In this document: piece after piece, positions 1-9,745 of the stretch | Numbering within the stretch: the first letter of the stretch is position 1 | Layout of the letters: each line of letters opens with the position of its first letter | From: Salisaeta longa DSM 21114 | Lineage (GTDB): Bacteria; Bacteroidota; Rhodothermia; Rhodothermales; Salinibacteraceae | NCBI RefSeq assembly: GCF_000419585.1 | Contig: NZ_ATTH01000001.1 | Coordinates: 2,316,005-2,380,004 of the forward strand | Reading direction: 5' to 3' | Length of the DNA: 64,000 nucleotides | Made by a program: the position numbers and the translations under genes | The notes under the pieces: generated by a model | The model's database searches: none | What the model was told of the DNA's origin: nothing | Seen by the model: the letters and a program-made list of their open reading frames with translations, nothing else

Positions 1-129
1 TAAGGGGAGACCCCTAGACGTCGGCTGAGCTGCAACGGATGGCTGCGTCAAAGACCAACGATCGACGCGCCGATGGGTGTTCATTTTTGGCTAGGTCTCG
101 CAATGAACCAAAAAGATGCTGTGCCGCAG

Positions 130-1110
130 GTTTTTGCTCGTTTGTGGAAATTGCCGCGTACCACAGGCATGACCTACGGCTCTCGCCCTTCGCTCCTCGC
201 AATCACATTGAGGGTGGAATGCGAGAACGGTACGTTGATGGTTCTGATGGCTGCTCGGACCGAATTGCGCAACGGCACGCCCAACATTCCGAAAAATATA
301 AACCTCACTTGTCATCGCGAGGAATGACCGAAGGGAATGACGCGGGGGCCGGAGGTCATATCTACGATGCGATCTCCATGTACGGGCAGGAGCGCCCCAT
401 TGCGGAGATTGCGCTTTCAGCATGACCTAACGGCCCCCGCGTCGCCTTCGGCTCCTCGCAATGACAACAGTGGTCGGAGAAAAAACGATACGTTAATGGT
501 TCAAATGGCCATTCGGGCCGGTTGGCTCAACTGCACGCGCAACGCACAAAAAAGCAAAAATCAGTGTGTCATCGCGAGGACTGACCGAAGGGAATGACGT
601 GGCGATCTCCATGTATGGAGTATAACGCTTCACTGTGGAGATTGCCCCTCCAGGATGACCTCCAGGGCCCGCTCCAATCACCATACGCGTGCCGTTCTAC
701 GGGTGGATCAGGTCGCGGGGCAATAACCTGCAAGACCACCGTGGGGGCCGAAGATCATATCTATGATGGGGCCGGAGGTCATGCCCCTGGTGGGGCCAGA
801 GGTCATACCTACGATGGGGCCGAAGGTCATGCCACTGGTGCGATCTCCATGTACGGAGACCAACGGTCTATTGCGGAGATTGCCCGACTGCGGAGATTGC
901 CCCCCAGGGATGACCTAACGGCCCCCACGCTCACTGCGTTCGCTCGCAATGACAACAGTGGTTGATGTCAAAAACAAGGCGTTGATGGTTCAAATGGTCG
1001 ATCGGCTTGATTCGCCCACCTGCACGCGCGACGCACAAAAAAGCAAAAATCAATGTGTCATCGCGAGGAATGACCGATCGGACGGGGGCTGATACTTCAA
1101 TGCGACGTAG
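130..1110. repeat. Composite dispersed-repeat cluster R1
   Basis: No gene is convincing in the first 1288 bases; the stretch is built from repeats. Palindromic elements begin with TGTCATCGCGAGGA (near 309, 566 and 1056) and end with the complement CTCCTCGCAATGACA (near 452 and 942). Between successive elements lies a conserved spacer of about 95-100 bp (about 211-308, 471-565, 961-1055) containing GTTGATGGTTCAAATGG, GCGCAACTGCACGC and AAAAAGCAAAAATCA. Inner modules include GCGATCTCCATGTACGGAG and AATCTCCGCA. An inverted copy of a separate module (CCAATCACCATACGCGTGCC) sits at 674-701; its sister copies are in R2. Open frames across the cluster are by-products of repeat composition. Confidence 0.85.
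744..839. repeat. Four tandem 24-bp units inside R1
   Basis: Four contiguous units of exactly 24 bp begin at 744, 768, 792 and 816. Each starts GGGGCC, has GGTCAT (GATCAT in the first) at unit positions 10-15, and ends alternately in ATCTAYGAT-like and GCCMCTGGT-like sequence, so the array can also be seen as a 48-bp unit duplicated. It lies between the outer palindrome arm and a GCGATCTCCATGTACGGAG hairpin. Single or triple copies of the same unit occur in other clusters (near 340 and 45459-45524), which suggests copy number varies. Confidence 0.85.
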
Positions 1111-1288
1111 CAAATATGGAGCGTCTCCGCATTGTGGCGTCGATGATCCCCATCTTTTTTCTCCGCTTGACAAGCCGATGGGCAAGAGCCTTGCAAGCGC
1201 GCTTGACTTCTTTCAGCGGCACGAGGCGCTCAACCAGCGGCGCCTTGGGGCGCGCGTTCGTTCGGCCGCTGGCCCCTCGGGCAGAGCC

Positions 1289-2713
1289 CTACGAGAAGCA
1301 TTTCTTTAGCGCCTTCCACAGCCGGGTGCGCAGCGGCGGCGTTGCCCCCAAGTCCTTTACCGTGTACACCGTAAGCCACGCACCTGCGATGATGGCCAGC
1401 GTGTTGGCAATCCACATGCCCAGCCAGGGCGGCAAGATGCCACGGTCGGCGAGCTTTTCGCCCTGCACCAGCGTCACCCAGTAAAACATGAAGATGCCCA
1501 GCGCCACGCCGCCAATCACCCCCAGCCCGCTGCGGCCGAGCGCGAGCCCCAGGGGGGCACCAATGAAGATAAACACGAGGCACGCCAGCGCAATCGAGAA
1601 CTTTTTGTAGACCTCCACCCAGTACCGCTTGATGCGATCGCGCGTCCACGAGAGCCGCCGGTTGCGGCGCTGTACAGCCTCTTGCACCTGCCGCGCCGCC
1701 CGCGTGGCCTTCGATACGATGGTGCGCTGCGCGGCAAGGGGATGCCCGTTGAGCACCGGCCAGCCGGTAACAAGCGACGTATCGACCCGCACGCCGCGCA
1801 CATCGAGCGTGTCGGTCTGCCCCGTATCGGGCCGGACGGCGTGCTGCAACGTCGTCCTCAACGCATCGATGCGCCGCTGCATCCGCGTGCCCAGCGAGTC
1901 GATGGTGTGCAGCATCATGGGCGTGGGCATGGTGCGGTCGGTGCGGTTTACGTCGTCGTCCTCGCGCGTAAACATCAGCTCGGAGAGGTCGAGGTGCAGC
2001 ACGTGCTGCTGAAACGTAAGCCGCTCGTAGCGATCGTCGCTGCCCACCTCCGACTGCTTCCGGTGCACCTGTCCGTCATACAACCGGATGGTGAGGCGCG
2101 CTCCGCCATCGGTGATGTTCATGGTGCCGCGCGCCGCCTTGATGACCACCTGGTTGCGCCGCCCCTCGGTATAATCGTAGATCGTCACGCCCCGCAACCG
2201 GTTGGTGCCCTCGGGCCGCTCGCGCACCAGCATCGTGTAGTCGTCGATGCCGCTGTAGAAGGCACCCGGACGCAGCTCAAACCCCGGACGCTTGGTGCGA
2301 ATGTCGCGCCACAGCATGTACGCCTGATGGTTCGCTTCCGGAAGCAGCACATTGTTGAAGTACATCATGCCGCCCGCCAGCAGCATGCCCACCACCAGGG
2401 CCGGCCACACCAGTTGTCCGAACGAGATGCCCGCGCTCTTAACAACGGCGTACGTCTGCGATTCCGCGAGACTGCCAAACGCCATGAGCGCCGCCAGCAG
2501 GGCCGACATGGGCACGGCCAGCACCAGCATGTACGCCAGGTTGTACACCACCAGCTCTACGATGACGCGCGTGGGCAGCCCCTTGCCGGCAAGCTCGGGC
2601 AGCCACCGGATGAGAAACTGCATGAGCAGCAAAAACATGAGCGTGCTCAGCCATCCGAAGAATGGACCCGGCAGCTTCCGCAGAACAATTCCGTGAAGAC
2701 GACGCAGCAACAT
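1289..2713 (-). CDS. LptF/LptG-family permease (YjgP/YjgQ)
   Basis: Inner-membrane permease of the LptF/LptG family. With LptB these proteins extract lipopolysaccharide from the inner membrane and pass it to the periplasmic LptC/A bridge. The 474 residues show the family plan: hydrophobic segments near residues 15-40, 50-80 and 98-120, a long periplasmic beta-rich domain, and a C-terminal group of membrane helices (about 368-450). The periplasmic part (about 255-350) is longer than in the E. coli proteins, as I remember is usual in Bacteroidota homologues. I cannot tell LptF from LptG by reading. The start ATG faces the divergent metallo-hydrolase gene across about 107 bp. Confidence 0.85.
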   Translation of the reverse strand: MLLRRLHGIVLRKLPGPFFGWLSTLMFLLLMQFLIRWLPELAGKGLPTRVIVELVVYNLAYMLVLAVPMSALLAALMAFGSLAESQTYAVVKSAGISFGQLVWPALVVGMLLAGGMMYFNNVLLPEANHQAYMLWRDIRTKRPGFELRPGAFYSGIDDYTMLVRERPEGTNRLRGVTIYDYTEGRRNQVVIKAARGTMNITDGGARLTIRLYDGQVHRKQSEVGSDDRYERLTFQQHVLHLDLSELMFTREDDDVNRTDRTMPTPMMLHTIDSLGTRMQRRIDALRTTLQHAVRPDTGQTDTLDVRGVRVDTSLVTGWPVLNGHPLAAQRTIVSKATRAARQVQEAVQRRNRRLSWTRDRIKRYWVEVYKKFSIALACLVFIFIGAPLGLALGRSGLGVIGGVALGIFMFYWVTLVQGEKLADRGILPPWLGMWIANTLAIIAGAWLTVYTVKDLGATPPLRTRLWKALKKCFS

Positions 2714-2820
2714 ACGAGACAGACAGCGCGCAACAAAAGCGGCGGATAAACGCTTGCGGTGTTGCGTTGTTCATGCGTAGCTCCCCTGCGCCTTGCCCGC
2801 TCAGCTTACTTTTTGTGCCC

Positions 2821-3474
2821 ATGACGATCCGCTCGTTCACCTTTAATCCGTTTGCTACCAACTGCTACGTGTGCCACGATGCCGACGGCCGCGCTGCGCT
2901 CATCGATCCGAGCTGCGCGACGCCCGCGGAATGCGAGACGGTGCTGCAATACTTCCACGACAACGACCTGTCGATGGAGGCGCTGCTGCTGACGCATGCC
3001 CACATCGACCACATCTTTGGCTGCCACTTCTTTGAGGAGCGCTTCGGGCAGCGCTTTCAGATGCACGCCGCCGCCCGCCCGTTTATTGCGCGGGCCACGG
3101 AGCAAGCCCAGGCGTTTGGGGTGAACATCACGCCGCCGGCCGTGCCCGAGACGTTCCTGTCGGAGGGCGATCAGGTAGCGGTGGGCGCGCTCACGTTTGA
3201 CGTGCTGCATACGCCCGGCCACTCGCCCGACTCGATCTGCTTTGTGGCGCGCGACGCCCAGGAGGCCTTCACCGGCGATGTCCTCTTTCAGGGCTCTATC
3301 GGGCGCACGGAGGGCCTGCCCCAAACCTCGCTGCCGCAGCTCATGCAATCCATTCGCACCAAGGTGCTGCCGCTCGGCGACGCGATGACGATCCACCCGG
3401 GCCACGGCCCCTCGACCACCGTGGGCCACGAGCGGGCCCACAACCCGTTCTTGCAAGAAGATTTTGCCGCGTAG
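2821..3474 (+). CDS. MBL-fold metallo-hydrolase (glyoxalase II-like)
   Basis: Metallo-beta-lactamase-fold hydrolase of 217 residues, similar in size and motifs to bacterial YcbL/glyoxalase II-like enzymes that hydrolyse thioesters such as S-lactoylglutathione analogues. The metal-binding signature THAHIDH is at residues 58-64. Further ligands fit HTPGHSPDS, the Asp in FTGDVLF, and HPGHGPST near the C terminus. The frame is open from 2662, but the start at 2821 gives the normal family N terminus (MTIRSFTFNPFATNCY). The substrate is not evident. It is divergent from the LptF/G-type gene and followed by a MATE exporter 38 bp downstream. Confidence 0.85.
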   Translation: MTIRSFTFNPFATNCYVCHDADGRAALIDPSCATPAECETVLQYFHDNDLSMEALLLTHAHIDHIFGCHFFEERFGQRFQMHAAARPFIARATEQAQAFGVNITPPAVPETFLSEGDQVAVGALTFDVLHTPGHSPDSICFVARDAQEAFTGDVLFQGSIGRTEGLPQTSLPQLMQSIRTKVLPLGDAMTIHPGHGPSTTVGHERAHNPFLQEDFAA

Positions 3475-3512
3475 GGCGGCCGTCCTGTTCTGTCTCGCTG
3501 AGCCCCTGTGGC

Positions 3513-4838
3513 ATGCACGCGCTTTCGCTTCGCCATTCGCACGACCGCGCCATCTTTGATCTGGCCGTACCGGCGCTCGCGGGCCTCGCCGCGGGGCCGC
3601 TGGTTACGCTCGTTGACACGGCCTTCGTGGGGCAGCTCGGACCGGTGGCCCTGGGCGCGCTGGGCATCAACGCGTCGCTCTTTTCGATGACGTTCGTCAT
3701 CTTCAACTTTCTGGCGTACGGCACCACACCCCGCGTGGGCCGCGCGCTGGGAGAGGGCGACCGCGCAGAAGCCGGCCGGGTGGTGCTCCGCGCCCTCGTG
3801 CTGGCGCTGGGCGCCGGGGCCGTCGCGCTTGCCGCACTGCAGCTGCTGGCGCGTCCGCTGCTCGCCCTGATGGGCGCCGGCGAGCGGCTCATGGAACCGG
3901 CCCTCACCTACCTGCGCATCCGGGCCTGCGCGGGCCCCGCCGTGCTCCTCATCACGGCCGGCAACGGGGCCTTTCGGGGCTACCAAGACACCCGCACGCC
4001 CATGGCCATCACCGTGGGCTTCAACCTGATCAACCTGGTGCTCGACCCCCTGCTGATCTTCGGCCTGGGTTGGGGCCTGGCGGGCGCGGCCCTCGCCACC
4101 GCCGGGGCGCAGTGGACCGGCGCCCTCATCTTCTGGTGGCTCTTGCTCAACACGCGCCGCGAGGCGCTCGGCATCCCGCATACGTGGCCGTCGCTGCGCA
4201 GCCTGTGGCCGTTCCTCAAGATTGGGCGCGACCTGTTTCTGCGCACCGCCGCGCTCATTGGTACCATGACGCTGGCCACCGCCGTGGCGGCGCGCATTGG
4301 CGTTACGGCCGTGGCGGCGCATCAGGTGGCGGCGCAGCTGTGGCTGTTCCTGGCGCTCGTGGTGGATGCCCTCGCGGTGGCCGGGCAGGCGCTCGTCTCA
4401 AAGCACGTGGGCCGCGGCGACGTGGCGGCCGCGCGGTCGGTGGGCAATCGCCTGCTGGTGTGGGGGCTGGTGGTGGGCTGCGGACTGGGCGTGGGCTTCG
4501 CGCTGCTTCAGCCCGTCTTGCCGGCGTTCTTTACGGAAGACCCTGCGACGATCGCGCTGGTGCTCACCGTCTTCCCCTTTGTGGCCGCGCTGCAACCGCT
4601 CAACGGCCTCGTGTTCGTGGCCGATGGACTCTACATGGGCGCCGAGCGCTTTGGCTACCTGGCCAAGGCCATGCTGGCATCGACGGCGGTGGCGGCGGCC
4701 GTGCTCCTGCTCACGCGCCCCCTGGGCTGGGGCCTCGCGGGCGTGTGGTGGGGGCTAACCGCGCTGATGCTTGTGCGCGCCGGGACGCTGGCCGTGCCCT
4801 ATGTGCGCCGCCGCGTGTTTGCGCCCGTCGCTTCCTGA
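3513..4838 (+). CDS. MATE-family efflux transporter
   Basis: Multidrug and toxin extrusion family exporter of 441 residues, the usual length. About twelve hydrophobic segments are visible in two homologous halves. Family-typical stretches include LVDTAFVGQLGPVALGALG near the N terminus, GNGAFRGYQDTRTPM before helix 5, and ADGLYMGAERFGY in the second half, which resembles DinF-type MATE proteins. It would export cationic compounds in exchange for Na+ or H+; the coupling ion and substrate cannot be read here. It may be co-transcribed with the hydrolase upstream and queG downstream (80 bp gap). Confidence 0.88.
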   Translation: MHALSLRHSHDRAIFDLAVPALAGLAAGPLVTLVDTAFVGQLGPVALGALGINASLFSMTFVIFNFLAYGTTPRVGRALGEGDRAEAGRVVLRALVLALGAGAVALAALQLLARPLLALMGAGERLMEPALTYLRIRACAGPAVLLITAGNGAFRGYQDTRTPMAITVGFNLINLVLDPLLIFGLGWGLAGAALATAGAQWTGALIFWWLLLNTRREALGIPHTWPSLRSLWPFLKIGRDLFLRTAALIGTMTLATAVAARIGVTAVAAHQVAAQLWLFLALVVDALAVAGQALVSKHVGRGDVAAARSVGNRLLVWGLVVGCGLGVGFALLQPVLPAFFTEDPATIALVLTVFPFVAALQPLNGLVFVADGLYMGAERFGYLAKAMLASTAVAAAVLLLTRPLGWGLAGVWWGLTALMLVRAGTLAVPYVRRRVFAPVAS

Positions 4839-4918
4839 AACGATGGACCGACGGCCGCTACTCGTGCGTTTTGCTTCTCCCCTTTTGTGGCCCGCCTTCT
4901 CCTTGCCGTTTTGTTGCC

Positions 4919-5896
4919 ATGCCCGGATACGACCGCAACGCCAAGACCCGCCTGACCCAAGCGTTGAAAGCTGAGGCCCGCCGCCTCGGGTTTGATGCCT
5001 GCGGCGTGGCCGAAGCCGAGTTTTTGGACCCCGAGGCGTTTCGGCTGGAGGAGTGGCTCCTGGAGGGCCGTCAGGGCACCATGCACTGGATGAGCCGCTA
5101 CTTCGACAAGCGCACCGACCCCACGCAGCTCGTGCCCGGCGCGCAGTCGGTGGTGTGCGTGCTGCACAACTACTACCAGCCGGTCGACCCGTCGCCGGAC
5201 CCGGACGTCGGCAAGATCAGCCGGTACGCCTGGGGCGACGACTACCACACGGTCATGAAGGAGAAGCTGTATCGCCTGTACCAGTGGCTCGACCAAGAAG
5301 TGGGCGGCGCCGGCGGGCGCGTGTTTGTCGACTCGGCGCCCGTGATGGACAAGGCCTGGGCGCGCCGCAGCGGCCTGGGCTGGCAGGGCAAGCACGCCAA
5401 CATCCTCAACCGCAAGCTCGGGTCGTTCTTCTTCCTGGGCGAGCTCATCGTCGATGTGCCCCTTGTGGCCGACGACCGCGTCCCCGACTTCTGCGGCAGC
5501 TGCACGCGCTGCATCGATGCCTGCCCCACGGATGCCATCTACGAGCCGTATGCCGTCGACGCCACGCGGTGCATCTCGTACCTCACCATCGAGCACGGCC
5601 CCGGGCACATCCCCGAGGACATTGCAGCCGACATGCACAACTGGATTTTTGGCTGCGACGTGTGCCAGGACGTGTGTCCGTGGAACAAGTTTAAGCAACC
5701 CACGCAAGAGCCGCGCTATGCGCCCCGTGCGGGGGTGCGCAACACGTCGCTGCGGGAATGGACAGAGGTTACGCTGGACGAATTCCGCGAGCGCTTTGCC
5801 CACAGTCCGGTAGAGCGGGCCACGTATGCGGGCTTTCAGCGGCACGTGCGGCGCGCGCTGCGGCACGCCCCGCCGGCTACGCCATCAGATAGTTGA
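4919..5896 (+). CDS. Epoxyqueuosine reductase QueG
   Basis: Catalyses the last step of queuosine synthesis, reducing epoxyqueuosine to queuosine in the tRNA wobble position, using cobalamin and two [4Fe-4S] clusters. The 325 residues carry the ferredoxin-like motifs CGSCTRCIDACP (C192, C195, C198, C202) and CDVCQDVCPWN (C246, C249, C253), with C218 between them. The start MPGYDRNAK at 4919 was chosen because residues upstream in the same frame belong to the overlapping MATE gene. The C terminus is short compared with E. coli QueG, which has an added HEAT-like region. Its 3' end overlaps the convergent coiled-coil gene by 20 bp. Confidence 0.92.
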   Translation: MPGYDRNAKTRLTQALKAEARRLGFDACGVAEAEFLDPEAFRLEEWLLEGRQGTMHWMSRYFDKRTDPTQLVPGAQSVVCVLHNYYQPVDPSPDPDVGKISRYAWGDDYHTVMKEKLYRLYQWLDQEVGGAGGRVFVDSAPVMDKAWARRSGLGWQGKHANILNRKLGSFFFLGELIVDVPLVADDRVPDFCGSCTRCIDACPTDAIYEPYAVDATRCISYLTIEHGPGHIPEDIAADMHNWIFGCDVCQDVCPWNKFKQPTQEPRYAPRAGVRNTSLREWTEVTLDEFRERFAHSPVERATYAGFQRHVRRALRHAPPATPSDS

Positions 5897-6350
5897 CGAT
5901 CGTCATAAACGCGGCCAGCGCGCTGACGCCCGCTAGCATCCAGCAACGAATGTCTTTGCGGAGGTTGGAGATGTCTCTGGCGATTCGTTCCTCCGAAAGC
6001 TCGATGCGCTGCATGAGACGAGCTGCTACCCGGTCAATCTTGCCTTCGAGGCGAGCTGCTACCCGGCTCATCTTGGCTTCGAGGCGGGTTCCTACGCCGT
6101 CAACCTTGGCATCGGGGGCATCTATCTGAGCACTCAACTGCGTCTCAATGCCTTCCATTTTGGCGTTAAGACGGGCCTCGGTCTCCTCAATGTTGTCCCG
6201 AAGGCGCTCTTCCGTCGCGTGCAGATCCTCGACCGTCGCGGACGCGCCGTCGGTGTACGAGAGGATTTCCGCAATACGCTCGGCCTGGTCGGGCGAAAAC
6301 GTACCGCCTTCCTGGAGGCGCTTGGCGGCCTTGAGCGTGTCGATGGGCAT
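5877..6350 (-). CDS. Coiled-coil protein with C-terminal membrane anchor, DUF1640-like
   Basis: Protein of 157 residues with the layout I associate with the DUF1640 group: a short N-terminal part (MPIDTLKAAKRLQEGG...FSPDQAERIAEIL), a long coiled coil, and one C-terminal membrane helix (about residues 136-155). The coil contains three adjacent 11-residue units of the type LEAKMSRVAAR, encoded by 33-bp direct repeats (about 6018-6120), so it is a hendecad rather than plain heptad coil. Start at 6350 was chosen over 6389 because the family begins MPIDTLK. Function unknown. It converges on queG, overlapping its last 20 bp. Confidence 0.65.
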   Translation of the reverse strand: MPIDTLKAAKRLQEGGTFSPDQAERIAEILSYTDGASATVEDLHATEERLRDNIEETEARLNAKMEGIETQLSAQIDAPDAKVDGVGTRLEAKMSRVAARLEGKIDRVAARLMQRIELSEERIARDISNLRKDIRCWMLAGVSALAAFMTIVNYLMA

Positions 6351-6470
6351 GGTGCAGCGGCTCCCCGCGTGAACATGGCGTTTAGACAAAATACGCAGCG
6401 CCCCAAACGGTGTTCACGCCGCCGTTCGTCCGGGCGTCGTTCGGTGGGCCACCGCGCCGCTGCCCCCAAC

Positions 6471-6513
6471 AGCAAACGCCCCGCCGATCGCTGTTTCCAG
6501 CGTCTACGGGGCG
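6471..6513 (-). terminator. Likely intrinsic terminator after the tRNA genes
   Basis: On the minus strand, just after tRNA-Leu, CGCCCCG (complement of 6507-6513) can pair with CGGGGCG (complement of 6477-6483), with an inner GCTG/CAGC stem, followed by TTTGCTGTT. Position and shape fit a terminator for the tRNA-Lys to tRNA-Leu transcript; the T tract is short. Confidence 0.55.
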
Positions 6514-6518
6514 CTTAT

Positions 6519-6607
6519 TGGTGCCCGAGAGAGGACTCGAACCTCCACGGCCTAAAGCGGCCACATGGCCCTCAACCATGCGCGTCTGCCAATTCCGCCA
6601 CTCGGGC
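6519..6607 (-). tRNA. tRNA-Leu (anticodon GAG)
   Basis: Read on the minus strand, the 5' GCCCGAG pairs with CTCGGGC before the discriminator A and an encoded CCA end. The D arm (TGGCGGAATTGGCAGACGC), a 7-nt anticodon loop TTGAGGG giving anticodon GAG, a long class II variable arm and the T arm GGTTCGAGTCC are all present. It decodes CUY leucine codons. Confidence 0.95.
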
Positions 6608-6628
6608 AGGCACCTGTTCCAGTATGTG

Positions 6629-6701
<73 letters not shown>

Positions 6702-6802
6702 GGCGCTGAGCAGCAAAGCATACAACAGAATGCACGCGGTACGCCTCGGTTTCGCCCCGGCGCGCGCTTTTGCTTGAAGTGTCTGTGAGGCCCCGCAGCG
6801 CG

Positions 6803-9541
6803 CTAGAGCGTCCGCACGGCCTTCACCATATCGTCGGCAGGGTCGCTGCTGTGCAGGATGCGGAAGTCGAGCTTCTCGCACACGTGCTGCATGGCGCGGT
6901 TTTGCCGCAGGATGTCGGCGGTGATGCGGTCGAGCCCTTCGTTGCGGCCCACCTCCACCAGGCGGCGCAGCAGCTCGGTGCCAATGCCCTCGCGCTGGTA
7001 ATCGTCGATGACCAGCATGGCAAACTCGGCCTCGTTGCGGCCCGGCTGCTGCGTGAGGCGGCCCACGCCAATGATTTCGTCGGTATCGGTCTCCGGGTTG
7101 TGCCGCTCGGCGACGAGCGCCATCTCGCGGTCGTAGTCGATGAAGCAGATGCGCGAGAGCCGCTCGTGGGCCACGCGCTGCTCAATCTTCATCAGGCTCG
7201 CGTAGCGCAGGTACACGCTGCGCTCCGACAGCTTCTCATGGAAGGCCACCAGCTTCGGCTCGTCTTCCGGACGAATGGGCCGAATGGTGACGTCTTCGCC
7301 GTTGCGGATGGTGTGCGTGCCCACGTACTGCCGCGGGTAGGGGCGGATGGCGGGCGTGGGCAGATCGTCGGCCGGCGTCTCCGGGTCGTGGAGCACCACG
7401 CGGGCATCGAGCGCGACCAGGTCGCCCCCGGGGGCCGCGAGCAACGGGTTGATGTCGAGCTCCTTGATGCGGGGCTGCTCCACCACCAGCTGACTGAAGC
7501 GCACCATCAGCTTCTCCAGGGCATCCAGATCGACCGCGGCGCGCCCGCGCACGCCCTGCAGCGCCTCGTAGATGTCCGTCTGCTCCATCATGCGGCGGGC
7601 CAGCGTGGTGTTGAGCGGCGGCAGGCCCAGCGCGCGATCCTTGAAGACCTCCACGAGCGATCCGCCGGTGCCAAACAGCAAGACCGGACCAAACTGCCGG
7701 TCGAGGCTGCTGCCCACAATCAGCTCGTAGCCGTCGGTGTCCACCATCGGCTGCACCGAAACGCCGTCGAAGCCGTCGGCCGGCACGGCCTCTTCAATGG
7801 CTGCAAAGGCGCTTCGCACCGCCTCGGGCGTGCCCAGGTTGAGCTTCACGCCGCCCACATCGGTCTTGTGCGTGATGGAGGTGGAGTGCAGCTTCACGAC
7901 CACCGGGTAGCCGATGGACTCGGCGGCGTCCACGGCGTCGGCGGCGGTGGTGGCAACCCGCGAGTCGGTGGCGGGCAGGCCGTAGGCGCGCAGCAGCTGC
8001 TTCGACTCGTGCTCGGTGAGCAGCGTGCGCCCCGCGTCGCGCGCCGTGTCAAGCAGCGCTGTTGCGGCCGCACGGTCGGGCAATCCTTCAGCATCCTCCG
8101 GCAGGCTCGGCGTTTCGTACAGGGCGCGCAGGTTGTAGCTGTAGCGCCACATGTTGTTGAAGACCCGCGCGGCGGTATCCGGATACGCAAACGTCGGCAA
8201 TCCGGCATCGTTGAGGATGTTTTCGCCCGAGGCTACCGCGGTGCCGCCCATCCAGCTGGCCAGGATCGGCTTATTTCGGCCGCGCGCGTATGGCCGCAGG
8301 TGCTCGGCCGTCTTGGTGGGCTCGGTCATGGCCTGTGGCGTAAGCACCACGAGCAGACCGTCGCTCGCATCGTCATTTGCGGCAATCTCCAGCGCCTGCC
8401 CGTAGCGCTCCGGGTCGGCATCGCCCAGGATGTCTACGGGGTTGCTGTGGCTCCACGCGGGCGGCAGCACCTCGTCGAACCGTGCAATGACATCGTCGGA
8501 AAGCGGCGTGAGCGCCCCGCCGCCCCCAATGAGGGCATCGGTGGCCAGCACGCCCGGCCCGCCGGCGTTGGTGAGAATGGTGAGGTTGGGCCCCTCGGGG
8601 CGCGGCTGCTTGCCAAGCACCTCGGCCATGTAAAAGAGGTCGTTGATGCGGTCCACGCGCAGCACGCCCGTGCGTCGGAAGGCCGCGTCGAGCACCGCAT
8701 CGGAGCCGGCCAGCGTGCCGGTATGCGAAGCCGCAGCCTCGGCCGCGGCCTCGGTGCGGCCGGCCTTGATCACGATGATAGGCTTCGACTGCGCCACGTC
8801 GCGGGCCGCGGATAAAAACGACCGCGCGTTGCCAATCGACTCCATGTACAGCACGATGGCTTCGGTCTGCGGATCGTCGCCCAGGTAGTAAATCAGGTCG
8901 CCCCAATCCACATCCAGCATCGAGCCGATCGACACAAACGCGCTAAAGCCCACGTTCTCGCGCTGGCTCCAGTCCAAAATGGACGTGAGCAGCGCGCCGC
9001 TCTGGCTGATGAATGCCACGTTGCCGGGCTGGGCCATGCCGCCGGCAAAGGTGGCGTTGAGCCCGTTCGGCGGCCGCATCACCCCCAGGCAGTTGGGCCC
9101 CACCACGCGGATGCCCGCCGCGCGCGCATGCTCCAGAATCTCTTGCTCCAGCGCAGCGCCCGCCTCGCTCACCTCGCGGAATCCGGCGGAGATGATGACG
9201 ATGCCGCCCACGCCCGCCGCGGCGCACTCCTCCACGATGCCCGGCACGGTAGGCGCCGGCGTGGCAATGACGGCCAGGTCCACCGGCACCGACACGTCAC
9301 CGATCCGATCGGCCGCCTGCACGCCCAGCACGCTGTCGCGCTTCGGGTTGACCGGCACCACCGTGCCGCCAAACGGGTTGCTGATCAGGTTCCAGAGCAG
9401 GGTGCGCCCCACGCTGCCGGGCGTTTCGCTGGCGCCAATGACGGCGACGTTCTTGGGCGAGAAGATGGCATCGAGCGGCTGGCGGCGCGATGCGATCAGG
9501 TCGTACGACGGATCGACGGGGGTAGACTCGGCACGGCTCAT
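6803..9541 (-). CDS. ADP-forming acyl-CoA synthetase fused to GNAT acetyltransferase (PatZ/Pka-like)
   Basis: A 912-residue fusion. Residues 1 to about 460 form the CoA-binding and ligase-CoA parts of an NDP-forming acyl-CoA synthetase; about 490-705 form the ATP-grasp part; about 730-912 form a GNAT domain. Visible motifs: [12 protein letters not shown] (35-46), the catalytic-His loop ASHTGTLAG (His about 273), and the GNAT acetyl-CoA loop [13 protein letters not shown]. The layout matches E. coli PatZ (YfiQ), a protein lysine acetyltransferase whose synthetase half is catalytically dead. Here the His loop is intact, so acetate-CoA ligase activity is possible. The tRNA pair follows in the same direction. 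Confidence 0.85.
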   Translation of the reverse strand: MSRAESTPVDPSYDLIASRRQPLDAIFSPKNVAVIGASETPGSVGRTLLWNLISNPFGGTVVPVNPKRDSVLGVQAADRIGDVSVPVDLAVIATPAPTVPGIVEECAAAGVGGIVIISAGFREVSEAGAALEQEILEHARAAGIRVVGPNCLGVMRPPNGLNATFAGGMAQPGNVAFISQSGALLTSILDWSQRENVGFSAFVSIGSMLDVDWGDLIYYLGDDPQTEAIVLYMESIGNARSFLSAARDVAQSKPIIVIKAGRTEAAAEAAASHTGTLAGSDAVLDAAFRRTGVLRVDRINDLFYMAEVLGKQPRPEGPNLTILTNAGGPGVLATDALIGGGGALTPLSDDVIARFDEVLPPAWSHSNPVDILGDADPERYGQALEIAANDDASDGLLVVLTPQAMTEPTKTAEHLRPYARGRNKPILASWMGGTAVASGENILNDAGLPTFAYPDTAARVFNNMWRYSYNLRALYETPSLPEDAEGLPDRAAATALLDTARDAGRTLLTEHESKQLLRAYGLPATDSRVATTAADAVDAAESIGYPVVVKLHSTSITHKTDVGGVKLNLGTPEAVRSAFAAIEEAVPADGFDGVSVQPMVDTDGYELIVGSSLDRQFGPVLLFGTGGSLVEVFKDRALGLPPLNTTLARRMMEQTDIYEALQGVRGRAAVDLDALEKLMVRFSQLVVEQPRIKELDINPLLAAPGGDLVALDARVVLHDPETPADDLPTPAIRPYPRQYVGTHTIRNGEDVTIRPIRPEDEPKLVAFHEKLSERSVYLRYASLMKIEQRVAHERLSRICFIDYDREMALVAERHNPETDTDEIIGVGRLTQQPGRNEAEFAMLVIDDYQREGIGTELLRRLVEVGRNEGLDRITADILRQNRAMQHVCEKLDFRILHSSDPADDMVKAVRTL

Positions 9542-9639
9542 AAGCAGCGGAGGGCTTGTGGAATGGGGGCGGCGGCACAGGCGCGGGCCGCGCGGGTACG
9601 CACACCAGCACGCAACCCATCAAACGACAAGAGGTCCCC

Positions 9640-9738
9640 ATGACCGTTGGTTCTCCCTTGTGGTACCTGGCCGTCTTGACGCTCGGATTGGCCACGGGCG
9701 CCGTCGTGGCGTGGCTGCGCAAGCGACGCAGCGGATGA
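9640..9738 (+). CDS. Small single-pass membrane protein, 32 residues
   Basis: A short frame starting MTVGSPLWYLAVLTLG, with one hydrophobic helix (about 7-26) and a basic end (LRKRRSG), which suggests a cytoplasmic C terminus by the positive-inside rule. AAGAGG lies 6-7 bp before the ATG and looks like a ribosome-binding site. The frame is open to 9556, but the upstream part is low-complexity Gly/Thr. It sits between a divergent synthetase gene and a convergent ferredoxin gene. No function can be assigned. Confidence 0.45.
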   Translation: MTVGSPLWYLAVLTLGLATGAVVAWLRKRRSG

Positions 9739-9745
9739 CGCGCGC

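Noticed and set aside
39-965. Open reading frames across R1 (and similar ones in R2-R8) as genes
   Set aside because: They follow the repeat composition on both strands, have no family resemblance, and recur wherever the repeats occur.
130-1110. Repeat clusters as CRISPR arrays
   Set aside because: The regularly spaced parts are conserved in all copies and the intervening parts are related palindromes, not unique spacers. No cas genes are present.
6770-8815. Long plus-strand frame opposite the acyl-CoA synthetase
   Set aside because: A high-GC shadow: the minus-strand product has full domain motifs, while this frame is rich in His, Arg and Val without any motif.
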